Assembly: GCA_022453515.1 (NCBI GenBank)
Contig: JAJNNY010000004.1
Coordinates: 930,001-994,000 of the forward strand
DNA: 64,000 nucleotides
Direction of reading: 5' to 3'
From: Astrocystis sublimbata
Taxonomy: Eukaryota; Ascomycota; Sordariomycetes; Xylariales; Xylariaceae
The notes under the pieces: model-generated
Databases searched by the model: none
The model's input: only the letters and a program-made list of their open reading frames with translations
What the model was told of the DNA's origin: nothing
Part shown: piece after piece, positions 36,677-47,300 of the stretch
Layout: each line of letters opens with the position of its first letter
Position numbering within the stretch: position 1 is the first letter of the stretch
Made by a program: the position numbers and the translations under genes

Positions 36677-37915
36677 ATGCCTCTGTAAGTCTAGCACCCT
36701 ACTTCTGCCCCGATAGCACCGGCAACTCATGACCGTTGAATCGACAGACACCTATTGGGAAAGAAGTCATGGAACGTCTACAACCCCGCCAACATCGCGC
36801 GCGTGAAGCGCGACGAGGAAGCGGACCGAGCGCGCGCCGAAGTCGAAGAGAAGCGACGCGAGGACCTCGAAGCTGAGCGACGACTAGCCATCCTGCGCGG
36901 CGAGGTCCCGCCGACCTTGGAAGCCCCGCCATCGCCGCCACATACCACCGTATCCAACACATATTCCTCCTCGACGAGCCGGAAGCGCGAGCACGATGGC
37001 GACTCGTCTGGGCAGCAGTTCGGAGGCGGAGAGCGCAGGAAGCGCAAGCGGTTCGGCGAAGACGACACCGACTTCGAGATGCGGGTCGCCAGGGAACGTA
37101 CCGATGCCGTGGTCGCACGGTCGCATAGTGCCAACACCACCACCAAGACGAGTGACGCCCCGCTAGTTGATTCCAGAGGGCACATCTCGCTCTTCCCCGA
37201 AGAAAGAGAGGAAAGAGGCCCCTCGAAGAATGAGAAGAACGAGGAGGCGGAGCGCGAGGCGGCGAAGAAGCGGCAGGACTTCGAAGACCAGTACACCATG
37301 CGCTTCGCCAACGCGGCCGGCAGAGATGGAGCCGGGGTCGACGGTCCTGGGCCATGGTACGGCGCACGCGAGCGGAGGGACGGCGCTGATAAGCCTGGTA
37401 AAGATGCCTTCGGCCGCGACGACCCGAGGCGCAAGGACCGGGACGCTGCGAGGGTGGCCGCCAATGACCCGCTGGCGATGATGAAGAGGGGCGCGGCCAA
37501 GGTGCGCGATGTGGAGCGGGAAAGACGCGCCGTCAATGAGGAGAGGGCCCAGGAGCTCAAGCTTTTGGGTAAGGAGGAGAAGAGGCGCGAGAAGAGACGG
37601 AGACGCCACGACGATGTTGACGAGCTCGAGGGTTTCAGTCTTGATGCGCAGCCCGCGGAAAGCAAACGCAGGCATGGCCACCGCGAGCATGGCCACCGCG
37701 AACATCGTTCTGATTCACGGGGTCGGGATAGAAGGGATGAACACCGGCATCGCCATAGATCCCATCATGACGACGATCGCAAACATCGCCATCACCGCTC
37801 AGAGGACCATAGCCACGAGGGCAAAAGACATCGAGATCACAGAGGATCAGATAGCGAAGGTCGCGAGAGGCACTCGTCTAGACCGAGTCGGCGAGAATCG
37901 GCAAGAACAGGTTAA
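36677..37915 (+). CDS. Cir_N domain protein (LENG1-like, probable splicing-associated)
   Basis: The first coding exon is only 8 nt (36677-36684, ATGCCTCT). It joins 36748-37915 across a 63-nt intron with a GTAAGT donor and a CGACAG acceptor, giving MPLHLLGKKSWNVYNPANIA, the conserved fungal N-terminus of this family (391 residues). The Cir_N domain (residues 5-45: GKKSWNVYNP, ARVKRDEEADR, AERRLAILRG) is shared with CIR, CWC25 and LENG1 proteins, which associate with splicing or transcription complexes. The rest is charged: several coiled-coil Glu/Arg runs, GGGERRKRKRFG (nuclear localisation signal-like), and a C-terminal His/Arg/Asp-rich tail (HREHGHREHRSDSRGRD). Nuclear function is inferred. 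An ATG at 36755 in exon 2 is absent (that codon is TTG), so splicing is required for an ATG start near the domain. Confidence 0.85.
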
Positions 37916-38182
37916 CCTTTTGGTTTGTAATTTTGGTTGTAGGCTTTACAGCACGGCGTTAGGCGATCATATATATACCCCGGCAAATGGATATCAAAGC
38001 CATCATTTATTCATCGAAAGCAATGGCCCCAGCTATTCATTATCTATCACCAAAATTTAGAGACACAATGCAATGCTTATTACACAAATGGGTATCATGA
38101 CCTCCAGCGTATACGAATCGAATCCTTTCAAATTGCAACAAACCACAAACATAGGGAGGGTATCGGGTATCTCGCAGTGAAA

Positions 38183-38848
38183 TCATTCCTGCCATGGCAG
38201 GTTGATGGCGACGTCGCGCATCTTCTTCTCAACCAGCTGCACGAGCTTAGGGGCCTTGAGGTCCTTCAGCGCCTTGATGATGTCGTCGGCCGTCTCCTTG
38301 CTCAAGCCCTCTCTGCGGTCGCTGTAGAGGTCGATGCCTTCCTCGGTGAACAGGGTGGGGGCGAACCAGGTGACAGCCCAGCGCTCGACACCGTCGCCGG
38401 CGGGCAAGGGGCGCTCGCCCCAGCCGAGGACCTCCCAGTGGCTGCTCGCGATCATCAGCCAGCCCTTGCCGCGCCAGTTCCAGGCGCCGGGGATGGTGGG
38501 GTCGGGCTTCTCGACGCCGAGCACGGTCTTGACGCCGCCCTTGCCGCCCTTCTTCTCGTACTCGACGAGGTTGTCGTTGATGGCCGGGGCGCCGTTGTCG
38601 GTGGCGGCGGTCTGCTGCGGGGTGTAGGTGATGCGCACGTTCTGCGACGACCGCCACATGGAGAGGGTCGAGTGCGTCACGGTCCAGGTGCCGCTGAGCC
38701 AGCTGGTAGAGGGCGCGGCGAACTTGGCGCTCGATGTCGCGGACGGCTTGGAGGGGTCCGAGAGGTACTTCGACGGCTCGCGCAGGCTGATGGTGCTCGC
38801 GACAGCTGTGGTCGGGGCAGCTGAGGCTGCCATGGCGTTGTCGGCCAT
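38183..38848 (-). CDS. Conserved hypothetical protein, lipocalin-like features
   Basis: Intronless, 221 residues, from ATG 38848 (MADNAMAASAAPTT). An Ala/Ser/Thr-rich N-terminus (1-45) is followed by a compact Trp-rich region beginning SWLSGTWTVTHSTLSMW. The GTW motif at the first strand and the alternating strands (NVRITYTP, WNWRGKGWLMIASSHWEVLGWGE, ERWAVTWFAPTLFTEEGIDLYSD) suggest a small beta-barrel of calycin/lipocalin type; this is an inference from pattern only. The C-terminal helix (ETADDIIKALKDLKAPKLVQ) is amphipathic. GC-rich with strong codon bias, so clearly coding and possibly well expressed. No signal peptide; likely cytosolic. Convergent with the Cir_N gene. Confidence 0.8.
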   Translation of the reverse strand: MADNAMAASAAPTTAVASTISLREPSKYLSDPSKPSATSSAKFAAPSTSWLSGTWTVTHSTLSMWRSSQNVRITYTPQQTAATDNGAPAINDNLVEYEKKGGKGGVKTVLGVEKPDPTIPGAWNWRGKGWLMIASSHWEVLGWGERPLPAGDGVERWAVTWFAPTLFTEEGIDLYSDRREGLSKETADDIIKALKDLKAPKLVQLVEKKMRDVAINLPWQE

Positions 38849-40080
38849 GCTGCTGCTGCTGCTTTCGAGTTGCGGCGGTACGGGGTAAAGTCGGTAGGAT
38901 GGATGGATCTTCGGGTTGTCGTTATGACAGATCCATGCGAACAGGTAGTAGCAGTAGGCAATGGACGACGTGAAAGAAAGCAAAAATGATGTTAGTTGAT
39001 AGGTCAGTCGAGCCAGTCTTGCTCTCTCCCCTTATTTACTTTTTTCCAGTGCCGGAAAGTCAAGCATCCGGAATTTGTTGCAGGGACCAATGATGTCACA
39101 GTAGAGTTCCCAATCGATAGGTGCCGTTGTGTTTAACCAAATAAGGAAAGGCGCTGGAGGCGGTCTTCTCTAGTGGTATGGAGTAGGTACCTGTGCGTTG
39201 GTATTCCCCATTCCGCTACACGTAGCACTGCTGATGCTACCTCGCCGAGCCTTGCTACTACCCAATAAGGCATCGGCAAGCGGTGGTGGTTCGTAATATC
39301 TGCTGCAATACGCCGATTCTTAACTGAACCACTTGCGATGGCCTTCTATTGTTAGGGTGTGAATTGTGCAATACACAAGCTCTGATCGAAATTTCCAGTC
39401 TTAACTCAGCTAGTTCCAAACAGCATTTCGGGATGGGATTTCGTCAAATGCTAGGTATGGCATAAGCAAATGTGACCGGGTTTCTCCAGTCTCCAGCTCC
39501 TGTCAAGCCAAAGCCAAGCCAGCCAGCCAAGCAAAGCCCCTGGTCTTCTCATCCTGTGCCTGTTGGACTTGCCAAAACCTGCCGCTAATTGCTAGTGTCG
39601 CTAGTGCCCCTCGGAAAGCATTCAGGCGATTCTTTCTTTCATACCCAACCGGCCTGCCGTCAACCAGCTCACCAACTTACAGCTTACCAGCTTCAATTTT
39701 TGAGTCGCAACTCGCAAGGCTCCCAAGCAACCACCAGACACTTCGCCACAAACATCCGCCCGTTCACGCCATCAACAAGGTCATACTTACTGACTTCGAC
39801 CGCTTTGCGACGTGATCACCGCGACTTGGTTGCCGCTCCAACCCTCGGTCTCAATCAAGTCAGCCATCACTCACTCAATCTTACACGGCTACTGGGTAGA
39901 GACACCAGACATAATATCATGCTCTCCTAGCCAGCCTTGCGTCGCTTCACCGATCCACCGATTTATCTTTCTTCATCTCGTCGTCGTAGGATCTACGTTC
40001 CTGCAGAATCGAAGCCCACAAACCACCACCCATCCCTTCTCCAGATTGGGCAGTTGCCGGTTCCTCCACCCACAATAAAA
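38849..40080. other. Divergent intergenic region
   Basis: 1.2 kb between the lipocalin-like gene (minus) and the next plus-strand gene. Pyrimidine-rich and CAACCA-type leader sequence from about 39640 to 40080 suggests a long 5' UTR. AGCCA-type short repeats lie at 39507-39533. No other gene supported. Confidence 0.5.
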
Positions 40081-40749
40081 ATGTCGGACGGTGAGGATGA
40101 CACCGCTGCCGCCATGGCTGCGGCTATGGGTTTCTCCAGCTTCGGAGCCCAGCAGCCCAACAAGCGCCGCAAATTTAACCCCAGTACGGATGCCTACATC
40201 GACGAGGATGCCGACCACTTCATCACCACCACCGGGTCGAACATGGTTCCTCTGGGCATAAGGAACAAGAACACGGACGAGATCGACCTGGACGAAGACG
40301 AAGATGAAGGGCACACTCAGCCAGAGCCGCAGCACAATACCGCTGATGGCACTGACGCCCACGATTACGAGCCCCAATATCTCGATACTTCTCGCCCTTC
40401 GGCACCTGTTGGTGTCGATGCCCCTGCTGGCCTCCAAGATCGAATTGATGCCATAGTCGATAGCTCGGAAGTTGCGCAGGCCCCTCCTCCACCGATTTAC
40501 GCGCTCCCCGGTGGCGGCCGTTACGAGCAGTACACTTTACCAGCCAAGCCGACGCATTCGAACCGAGGCGGTCCCGGAACACATCAGCGAAACATGAACC
40601 GAACTGGCGACTCGGAGACCAAGTGGTGGAAGGATTACTATGACCCATCTTTCATCGTCAACCCTTGGGAGCAACTCGAAAAAGACCTTGGCTTGGAGCC
40701 CCGCGGTGCATGGGTTTCTTGGGAAGCGGCCAAGGCAGCGCAAGCATGA
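40081..40749 (+). CDS. Conserved hypothetical acidic protein
   Basis: Intronless, 222 residues, from ATG 40081 (MSDGEDDTAAAMAAAMGFSS). Visible features: a basic NKRRKF nuclear-localisation-like patch near residue 30, an acidic run (IDLDEDEDEG) near 75, a Pro-rich stretch (APPPPIYALPGGGRYEQY) about 140-160, and a Trp-rich C-terminus (TKWWKDYYDPSFIVNPWEQL). The C-terminal motif and the N-terminal GFSSFG segment look like conserved anchors in a disordered protein. No known domain recognised; nuclear location is inferred from the basic patch. Confidence 0.78.
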   Translation: MSDGEDDTAAAMAAAMGFSSFGAQQPNKRRKFNPSTDAYIDEDADHFITTTGSNMVPLGIRNKNTDEIDLDEDEDEGHTQPEPQHNTADGTDAHDYEPQYLDTSRPSAPVGVDAPAGLQDRIDAIVDSSEVAQAPPPPIYALPGGGRYEQYTLPAKPTHSNRGGPGTHQRNMNRTGDSETKWWKDYYDPSFIVNPWEQLEKDLGLEPRGAWVSWEAAKAAQA

Positions 40750-42490
40750 AGCTCCTCATGTGGCGTCCCTGCTAGGTCAGCACCCGCCCTTGCCTTGACC
40801 TCCCTCCAGCTTGCAGACGCCAAAGACACAATTTCGAAGCTGTCCACGCACCCAGCCAATTTGGAACGAGTATATGGGAGGAAATCACGCTACTAAATAC
40901 TTGACCATTCTGTGCTGGCCCCACCTGGATGGCGGTTGGATAATACTCCACGTGCCATACTACCATTCGACATGTGGGTAATCGTTCGATGGAAAGCTCA
41001 ATTCTCAAAAACATCATGAGATCACGTGATCATCTTCAACACACACCATGGCATACCATGGCGCACCCAATCTGCATGCCGTTGAGGCACTTTCACGCCC
41101 AATCTACATGGATCACACAATTCCTACATACACCCCTGCCCTTGCTCAACGGCTAGCTAGGGAGATACTATGTCGAAATGTACAGGTACAATCAGGTGTC
41201 TACAAAGCGAGTACATCGAAGCTACGTTGGGCCTTGCTGCCAAAGGAGGAAATCAGTCTATTGCTACCGTCGGACAGCAACGCCGCCTCCGTCCAATCAC
41301 GAAGACCCTAAGGGAACTTTCACTATAGCCACCCTTGACTGCTATCGACTACATTACAGTGCCCTTCGGTGCTGTTTCCCCGGACGATATCGGAACCTCG
41401 TGGCCCCTCCGTTAGGTACCATGGGCGCGACTCATCTACATAGAGGCGGGCCCTGCCTCCCGCCTGCCCCGGACTGCCTTCTTTAGGGTAAAGTACCGCC
41501 TTTGGTACTTGACCATGAGCCCATGAGGTCTTAGATACCTAGACGCAGATGTGCCAGCCCTATGAATCACACCGGTCGCACGCGGGCCATGAATGTCTCG
41601 CATACGTGCCTAAGTCCCTCCCACATACTCAAATCACATACATATGTCCCGTGTACCCCCCGGATCGTCCCATTTTGTCCAATCATAATTCATACAGTCG
41701 TCAGAACCAACTCCCCTGTCCTGATCAACCCTTCTGGCACGATGGCTGCATGTCAGCACGTGTCTAGTCGCTGCCTGCGTGGGGAGACCACCGAGCCGAA
41801 TGCAGGAACAGACATAGCACTTCGGTCCCCTGCACTATTGCTGCTCACACGCCTGGCCAAAGTACCACGCTACTGCCGCCACGTAAAGCAGCGGTGCAAA
41901 TGGGCGTCTGTTTGCCGCGCTGCCGACCAGAAGGTGACCACACCATTATCAGCACACCCGTGACCTAGTTCCCACCCACCCAAACCCGCCAGAGGGTGTG
42001 AGCGGATCCGAGAATAGCGGATTTGTGGGAAGCACCACCTCCTCGAACGAGGGAGGGGGGTGTGCATTCAGAAAACATCCCACACACGTGGTAAGGAGAA
42101 TTAGCGTACAATGGCGCCACGCGGGATCATCTCGCATATCGAGATCTCGCATGAGTTCGCCCGTCCCTCCCATCCATCCACCCATCCCTTTGCATTAGGG
42201 CCCGTCCGGTTTACCTGGTACAGAGAACTCCAAGAACGCCGCTAGGAGAATAAACGGTTCCTGTACCGTACGCCAAACGACAAGGGTAGAAAATAAAACG
42301 CTTTTTTCGAGTTTCCTGCAACTCTCCCGTCATGCCCCAATTTTTGAGGCTCTGCTCTGCTTGTGATATCGTGCGATGAGGCTTAAAATTCTTTTCTTCA
42401 ACGTAGGCTGTCGTTGAGAAGTGTGGATAAAGAGAACGCCGTTGAAATAGGGAAAATAAAATAAAAGCAAAGATGAAACAAGTGATTTGA
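40750..42490. other. Convergent intergenic region, no supported gene
   Basis: 1.7 kb between two convergent genes. Open frames up to about 130 codons occur on both strands but lack start context, splice structure or motifs. Nothing else recognised. Confidence 0.45.
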
Positions 42491-43357
42491 TTAGTACTCG
42501 GGCGAAGGGTAGCGTGCTCGCGCCTTCTGGTACTCTTTTGAGTGCTTCTTCTCGGCCTTCTTTTTCATTGATCTGGAATTTGGATTTTGCGCGTTAGTGA
42601 GTGAATTTGTTGCTCGGGTAGCTTCGTCAATGTGGAGAGAGAGATGGAGATAGAGAGACTCACGAGACTTTCTTTGACGTCCACTCGAGGTTCGTCCGCA
42701 CCTCGTGCGCATCGCGCACGCCGTCGGCGAAGCGCGCGCGCGACTTGGCGAGGCGGGCCTGCGCTTTTGCCTGCAGCTCCATGAGCTCGCGGTGCTTGGC
42801 GTTCAGGGTACCCGAACTATTTATATTTTCGATTCCAAATTAGTAAAGTTTCTTTTCTTTTGGTCTCTCGCGAGTTTCACTTTTTGGGGGAAAAAAGTTG
42901 TTGTGAGTAGATGTAGTAATTATTAAAGAACTTACGTCTGCGCCTGCGTCACCAGGCTCCTGTCGAGCGGCAGCGGGTCGAAGGCGTTGGCGAAGCGGTC
43001 CTGCATGTACTCGTTGAAGTCGACGCCGCTGGCCGAGGCGGTGCTGTCGCCGCCGTAGTAGTAGTTGCAGTCGTCGCCGCCGACGCCACCGCCGACACCC
43101 CCGTAGGCAGAGGATCCGGAGGATACATGTGTGCTGCTGCTGTGGTGGTGGTGGTGGTGGTGGCTGCTGTTGCTGCTGCCGCCGTACGAGTAGGTCGCGC
43201 CGCCTGACGACACGACGGACGGGTCTGCCGTCTCGGGCGGGGAGATGCCGTATGATGAGGCGTTGTAGCCGTAGGGGTAGGTGTAGGAGGTGTCTACATC
43301 CTTGGGGGACGGGATTGGTACACCGCTGGTGTAGTATTGTGACGAGTAGGTGGCCAT
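42491..43357 (-). CDS. KXD1: KxDL-domain protein (BLOC-1-related KXD1 type)
   Basis: Exons (minus): 43357-42936, 42816-42664, 42572-42491; 218 residues. Introns have GTAAGT and GTGAGT donors. The N-terminal half is low complexity (Tyr/Ser/Gly-rich with a seven-His run). The second half carries the KxDL region: VDFNEYMQDRFANAFDPLPL, SLVTQAQTSGTLNAKHRELM, then RFADGVRDAHEVRTNLEWTS, where the family's KxDL core is TNLE-like. The tail is basic (KKKAEKKHSKEYQKARARY). Family members are subunits of the BLOC-1/BORC-type endosomal complexes. Assignment rests on the helical region and its spacing; the exact KxDL signature is diverged (R-T-N-L). Confidence 0.8.
43142..43162. repeat. GTG/CAC trinucleotide repeat
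   Basis: A run of seven GTG-type triplets that encodes the poly-His stretch of the KxDL protein on the minus strand. Copy-number variable in principle without loss of frame. Confidence 0.9.
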
Positions 43358-43938
43358 TTTGAGGTGTGGATGTGGATGTGGATGTGTGTGTTTGGGTGCT
43401 TGGTAGATGGGCGTGGTTCTAGCCCGTGAAGTGGACGGGTAGATAGATAGATACTAGCTAGGTAGGTAATATCTGATCGTATGATACGAGGTGTAAGACT
43501 AGAGTCTTTGTATGTGTGTATGTGTGTGTATGTATGTCTTGTATGTTGTGTGTGGAGGTTTCTCACGAGGATGGTATATCTTCAAGATAGAGATGAAGGT
43601 TGTTTGGGCTTCTGAATAGAGGAGGAGGAGGAGGATGCTGATGAGGAAACTGATGAGGAAAGAAGAAGAAAGAAATCATCTCAACCTGTCGAGAACGCAT
43701 CCTTTTATACTTTTTTCCCTCTCTCTCTCTTGAACATTGTTTCTGAGCGTTTGGACTGGATTACATACATACTTACATACTATACGTACTACTTAACTGA
43801 CTTAGAAAGCCATCGAGGGCAGAGCGGCGAAGCTCGTTGGCTGTTCATGATACGTACCTACGTACCTACCGATCTACCGTTCCTTCTACGGCGCCATCCC
43901 GGGGTTTCCGGTGTCTTATTCGTCCGATCTGATGAACA

Positions 43939-44100
43939 TGGGGGGGATGGACGGGGATGGACGGGGATGGAGGGATGGATGGATGGATGGATGTGCGTGT
44001 GCGTGTGCTTGTGTATGTGTATGTACGTATGTAACAGACATAGACAGACGTGCGGATAGATAGGGGAAGGGGAAGGGGAAGGGGAAGGGGTGGAAGGAGG
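43939..44100. repeat. Cluster of simple repeats
   Basis: Consecutive short tandem arrays: GGGGATGGAC units, GGAT units (43971-43993), GTGCGTGT/GTGTAT runs, then GGGGAA units (44062-44090). Lies upstream of the KxDL gene. Confidence 0.9.
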
Positions 44101-44353
44101 GAGGGGTGAACGAGATGGCGTCAATATCTACATGCACTCTAATTATTCTAGGATGTAGATACATTGTGTGTAATGGATGACCCCCGCTTCGTGCTCGAGT
44201 CGTTTGCGCGTCCTGGTTTTGTCATGTCTCGTCTGTCTCATGGTGCGAACGGAGCAGGTATTTCGACGGTAAGGAAGTGAGGAGGACGAGACTTGATAGA
44301 CGTACGGATGGATGGTCCAGATACTTACCACTTACCTGACATATCGTAATGTC

Positions 44354-44367
44354 TTTTTTTTTTTTTT
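44354..44367. repeat. Homopolymer T14
   Basis: Fourteen consecutive T residues on the plus strand. No adjacent target-site duplication or coding sequence suggests a retroposon tail. Confidence 0.85.
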
Positions 44368-47300
44368 ACACTTTACATGTGCATACGTATGTACTAAGCT
44401 ATGCAAAGCTCTGGAGCCGGGGGTGTGGAACATGTGAAATAGAAAAAAAATCGGGCGCCAAGAACGGCAAGGGAAAGGAAGGGACGTGCTAATGGGGAAT
44501 GGGGAATGGCGAATTGAGTAGTAGGAAAAAGCAGAGTACTTTCAGATCGGGGAGGAAATTGATAGAGACACACGCGTTGCGTTACGCGCACATCCATCCG
44601 GTTCTGACATACATGTACAATACCTACATATACGACACGATCAAACAGACAGGCAGGCAGGCAGGCCGGCCGGCATATATAGACTAACCTGTTTAAACAG
44701 GGTCCGGTGGAAACGTAACAATGATACACACACCATACAGCAGATATGTACATGATCACGGGGGGGAAGGAGGAGGGAAAAGAGCCCAGAACGGCAAATG
44801 CTGGATGGATGTGCGGACGATGCGGGAGACTGGGGAGTGCCATCCTGCCTCTGCCTGCCTGCTTGGTATGGTTACCGCGGCCTCGGGATTGAAGCTATAG
44901 CCGAAGAGGGGATGGGAGGGGGGAGGGGGGGCGCAATGATAAGTAAAAGAAGCGGACCTATGGAATGTAAATGTAATGTTGAGTAATGTAATAATGAAAA
45001 TGTACGAAAGATATTACGTGGGAGTACGAAAGCAAACAAGCAGCTCCCTGGTAGTTTGCCCCGCGGGAGGTGGAAAAAAATAAAATAAAGTTACCTATCT
45101 ATTCTGCGGCTGAGTACACGGACCCCCCCAGACTAGTAGTACATAATTATCCAGAGCACGACCCTACTTGCTTGCGCATGATCAAGTTGCCTCAGCGTTA
45201 CCTATTATCTACCGCTTTTTAACTTGGAAAAAAGTCTTACTTCGAAACGGGGCTGTGGGTATTATGCATGTACTCCTGGTGGAGAGAGAGCAAAGGTTCT
45301 CTATGCGTGCATGCATCTATGTATGTAGAGATGTAGGTTGGTGGATAGCTAAGTAGGTAGGTCGGTGGACGTTACCAAGAAGCGGCCGTCGTCAATCGCA
45401 TTGCTTTGCGCGGCGCCGATATCACCTGCCATTCTACAGATGTGGGGTGGCACGTGTGGATACTACATTCCGTTGTACGTCGTTGCTTTCCTGCCATGGG
45501 ACAGTGTGATAGGGACGAGGCAATGCAAATCCGTATATACTCTGATGGTTGTCGATGCTAACCAACGGCAGGCAGCCCAGAATGTCAACGTGCCACGCAC
45601 ACCCTTTGTTCTAGTCAGCCAATTCACAATTCCTCAGGATCGAAGATATTCCACGGGTATCATGCTAGTGGAAGACCTAAGTAGTCTTGGTCCCTGGTTG
45701 GTCTGATGAGGCAGGTTGTTCCGTCGGCACGTCGTCTAGACTGTGTCCACCTCGACAGGGGACGTCATCTTCTGCCTGGGGCAGCCTTGGGTGGGCACGG
45801 CACGTAGACAGGCAGAGTCTCATACTGGAGGGGGCGTATCACTATCGGCAGTGTCAGTGTACTTGGAGGAGGATGGACGCCAGGACACTCAAAGTCGACA
45901 GAGCCAGGGCTGGGGTGCGCATAGATATGAAAAAAAAAGAGTCTGGTACCGGAGGCTTTGGCATATGTGCCAAGCACAAACGAACCTTCAAGACGGCTAG
46001 TGTGGACGGCGAGTTGGTGGATATTCATCTATCTATCTGATCGGCGAAAGAGGCCGGCCGGGATGGGAATATGCACGAGGAAGTGGATAAAGTAGGTACC
46101 TACTCAGACAGTAAAGTGGGAAAGCTGGCTGACATAGGAAGTCTTTGCCGGCTAGATAGGTTTCGCAAGGATCTCCGAGAAAGGGAACACAAGCCCAGCA
46201 CGGGATATGAATCAGCGGCGACACAGCGGTATACAGAGCGCCTCCGTCGAAGCAAGGCGCATGCACCAGCAGGATGGCAGTCGAGTGGCTTGCAACGGGG
46301 AAACCAACCACATGGTACCTGGTGAACTCTACAGTACGACCGACAAGGCAACGTCGGACTTTGCCGCCAATACCAGTTATCTGCCCAAGACGGATCGTGC
46401 TCGACGGGTTGGGGGTGAGTGAGCGAAATGGCGCCCGTGTGTGGGTTCACATCGGCCGCGTCGAGATCCCACCGCCTCGGTACCAGCCACTCAGGTATTC
46501 CGTCTGGCCCCAAGAGAGTCAAACCGGTGATGCGCGACAAAACGTAGTGACGCTCAAGCGCCAGAAGCGGATGCAAAAGCAGCGAGCGGTCTCATCTACC
46601 GCGACGCAAAGGGAGGGGGTGTGTGAGGATCAACTATCTGCAGTGTTATTGTGTTATTCCAGAAACGGGCCAAGGGAGCCCCATTGGGGCCATGCTGGGG
46701 GGGTACGCGCGAGTAGCAGATAGAGGGAGGCGACTAGGGCATTAGACGTCAGAATGGATGTCGAAATTTCGAGAGGCGTCGGTTACTGGTCAGGTCAGGC
46801 AGAGATGCAGCATGTTGGGCAAGCTGGTGTCATGATGTGTTGTCAGGCCCGGAGCCAGTCAGCCAGCCAGTCAGTCTTAGTACTTACTTAGCCATGCCAG
46901 ATTGCATCTCTGCACGGATTCCCCATCGATGCCCCAGACAGCAGCCAGCCAAGGCAGTCAGTCTCCCTCTCTCACAAGTTATAACACATAAGAGGGACAC
47001 CGGGCTTTTCTGAGCAGGAGAATTCGAACTCACGTCCCCTTCGAAAAGGAGGAAATGTGCTTTTCCTGCCGGATTCAATGTGTGAAATTGTCCATGATCC
47101 CATCCGCTCGGATTTTATGATTGGCTGAGAATTGAGGTGACTGAGGGAACCGGGCAATTCGGCTTGGGAAACCTGCATTAGCAGGATTAATCTTGAAAAG
47201 ACAAGAACAGAGTTGTTACCAACCTAGTCTCAATTGCTCTCAGGAACTCGGGCTTGGCCCCCACTCAATTCGGCTTTTGTTCATCTCAGTATAGCCCCTC

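Noticed and set aside
36699..37705. Long minus-strand open frames opposite the Cir_N gene
   Set aside because: Arg/Ala/Ser-rich antisense shadows of a GC-rich coding region.
46990..47095. tRNA-like stretch with GAGTTCGAATTCTCC on the minus strand
   Set aside because: B-box-like word only; T-arm and acceptor do not pair.
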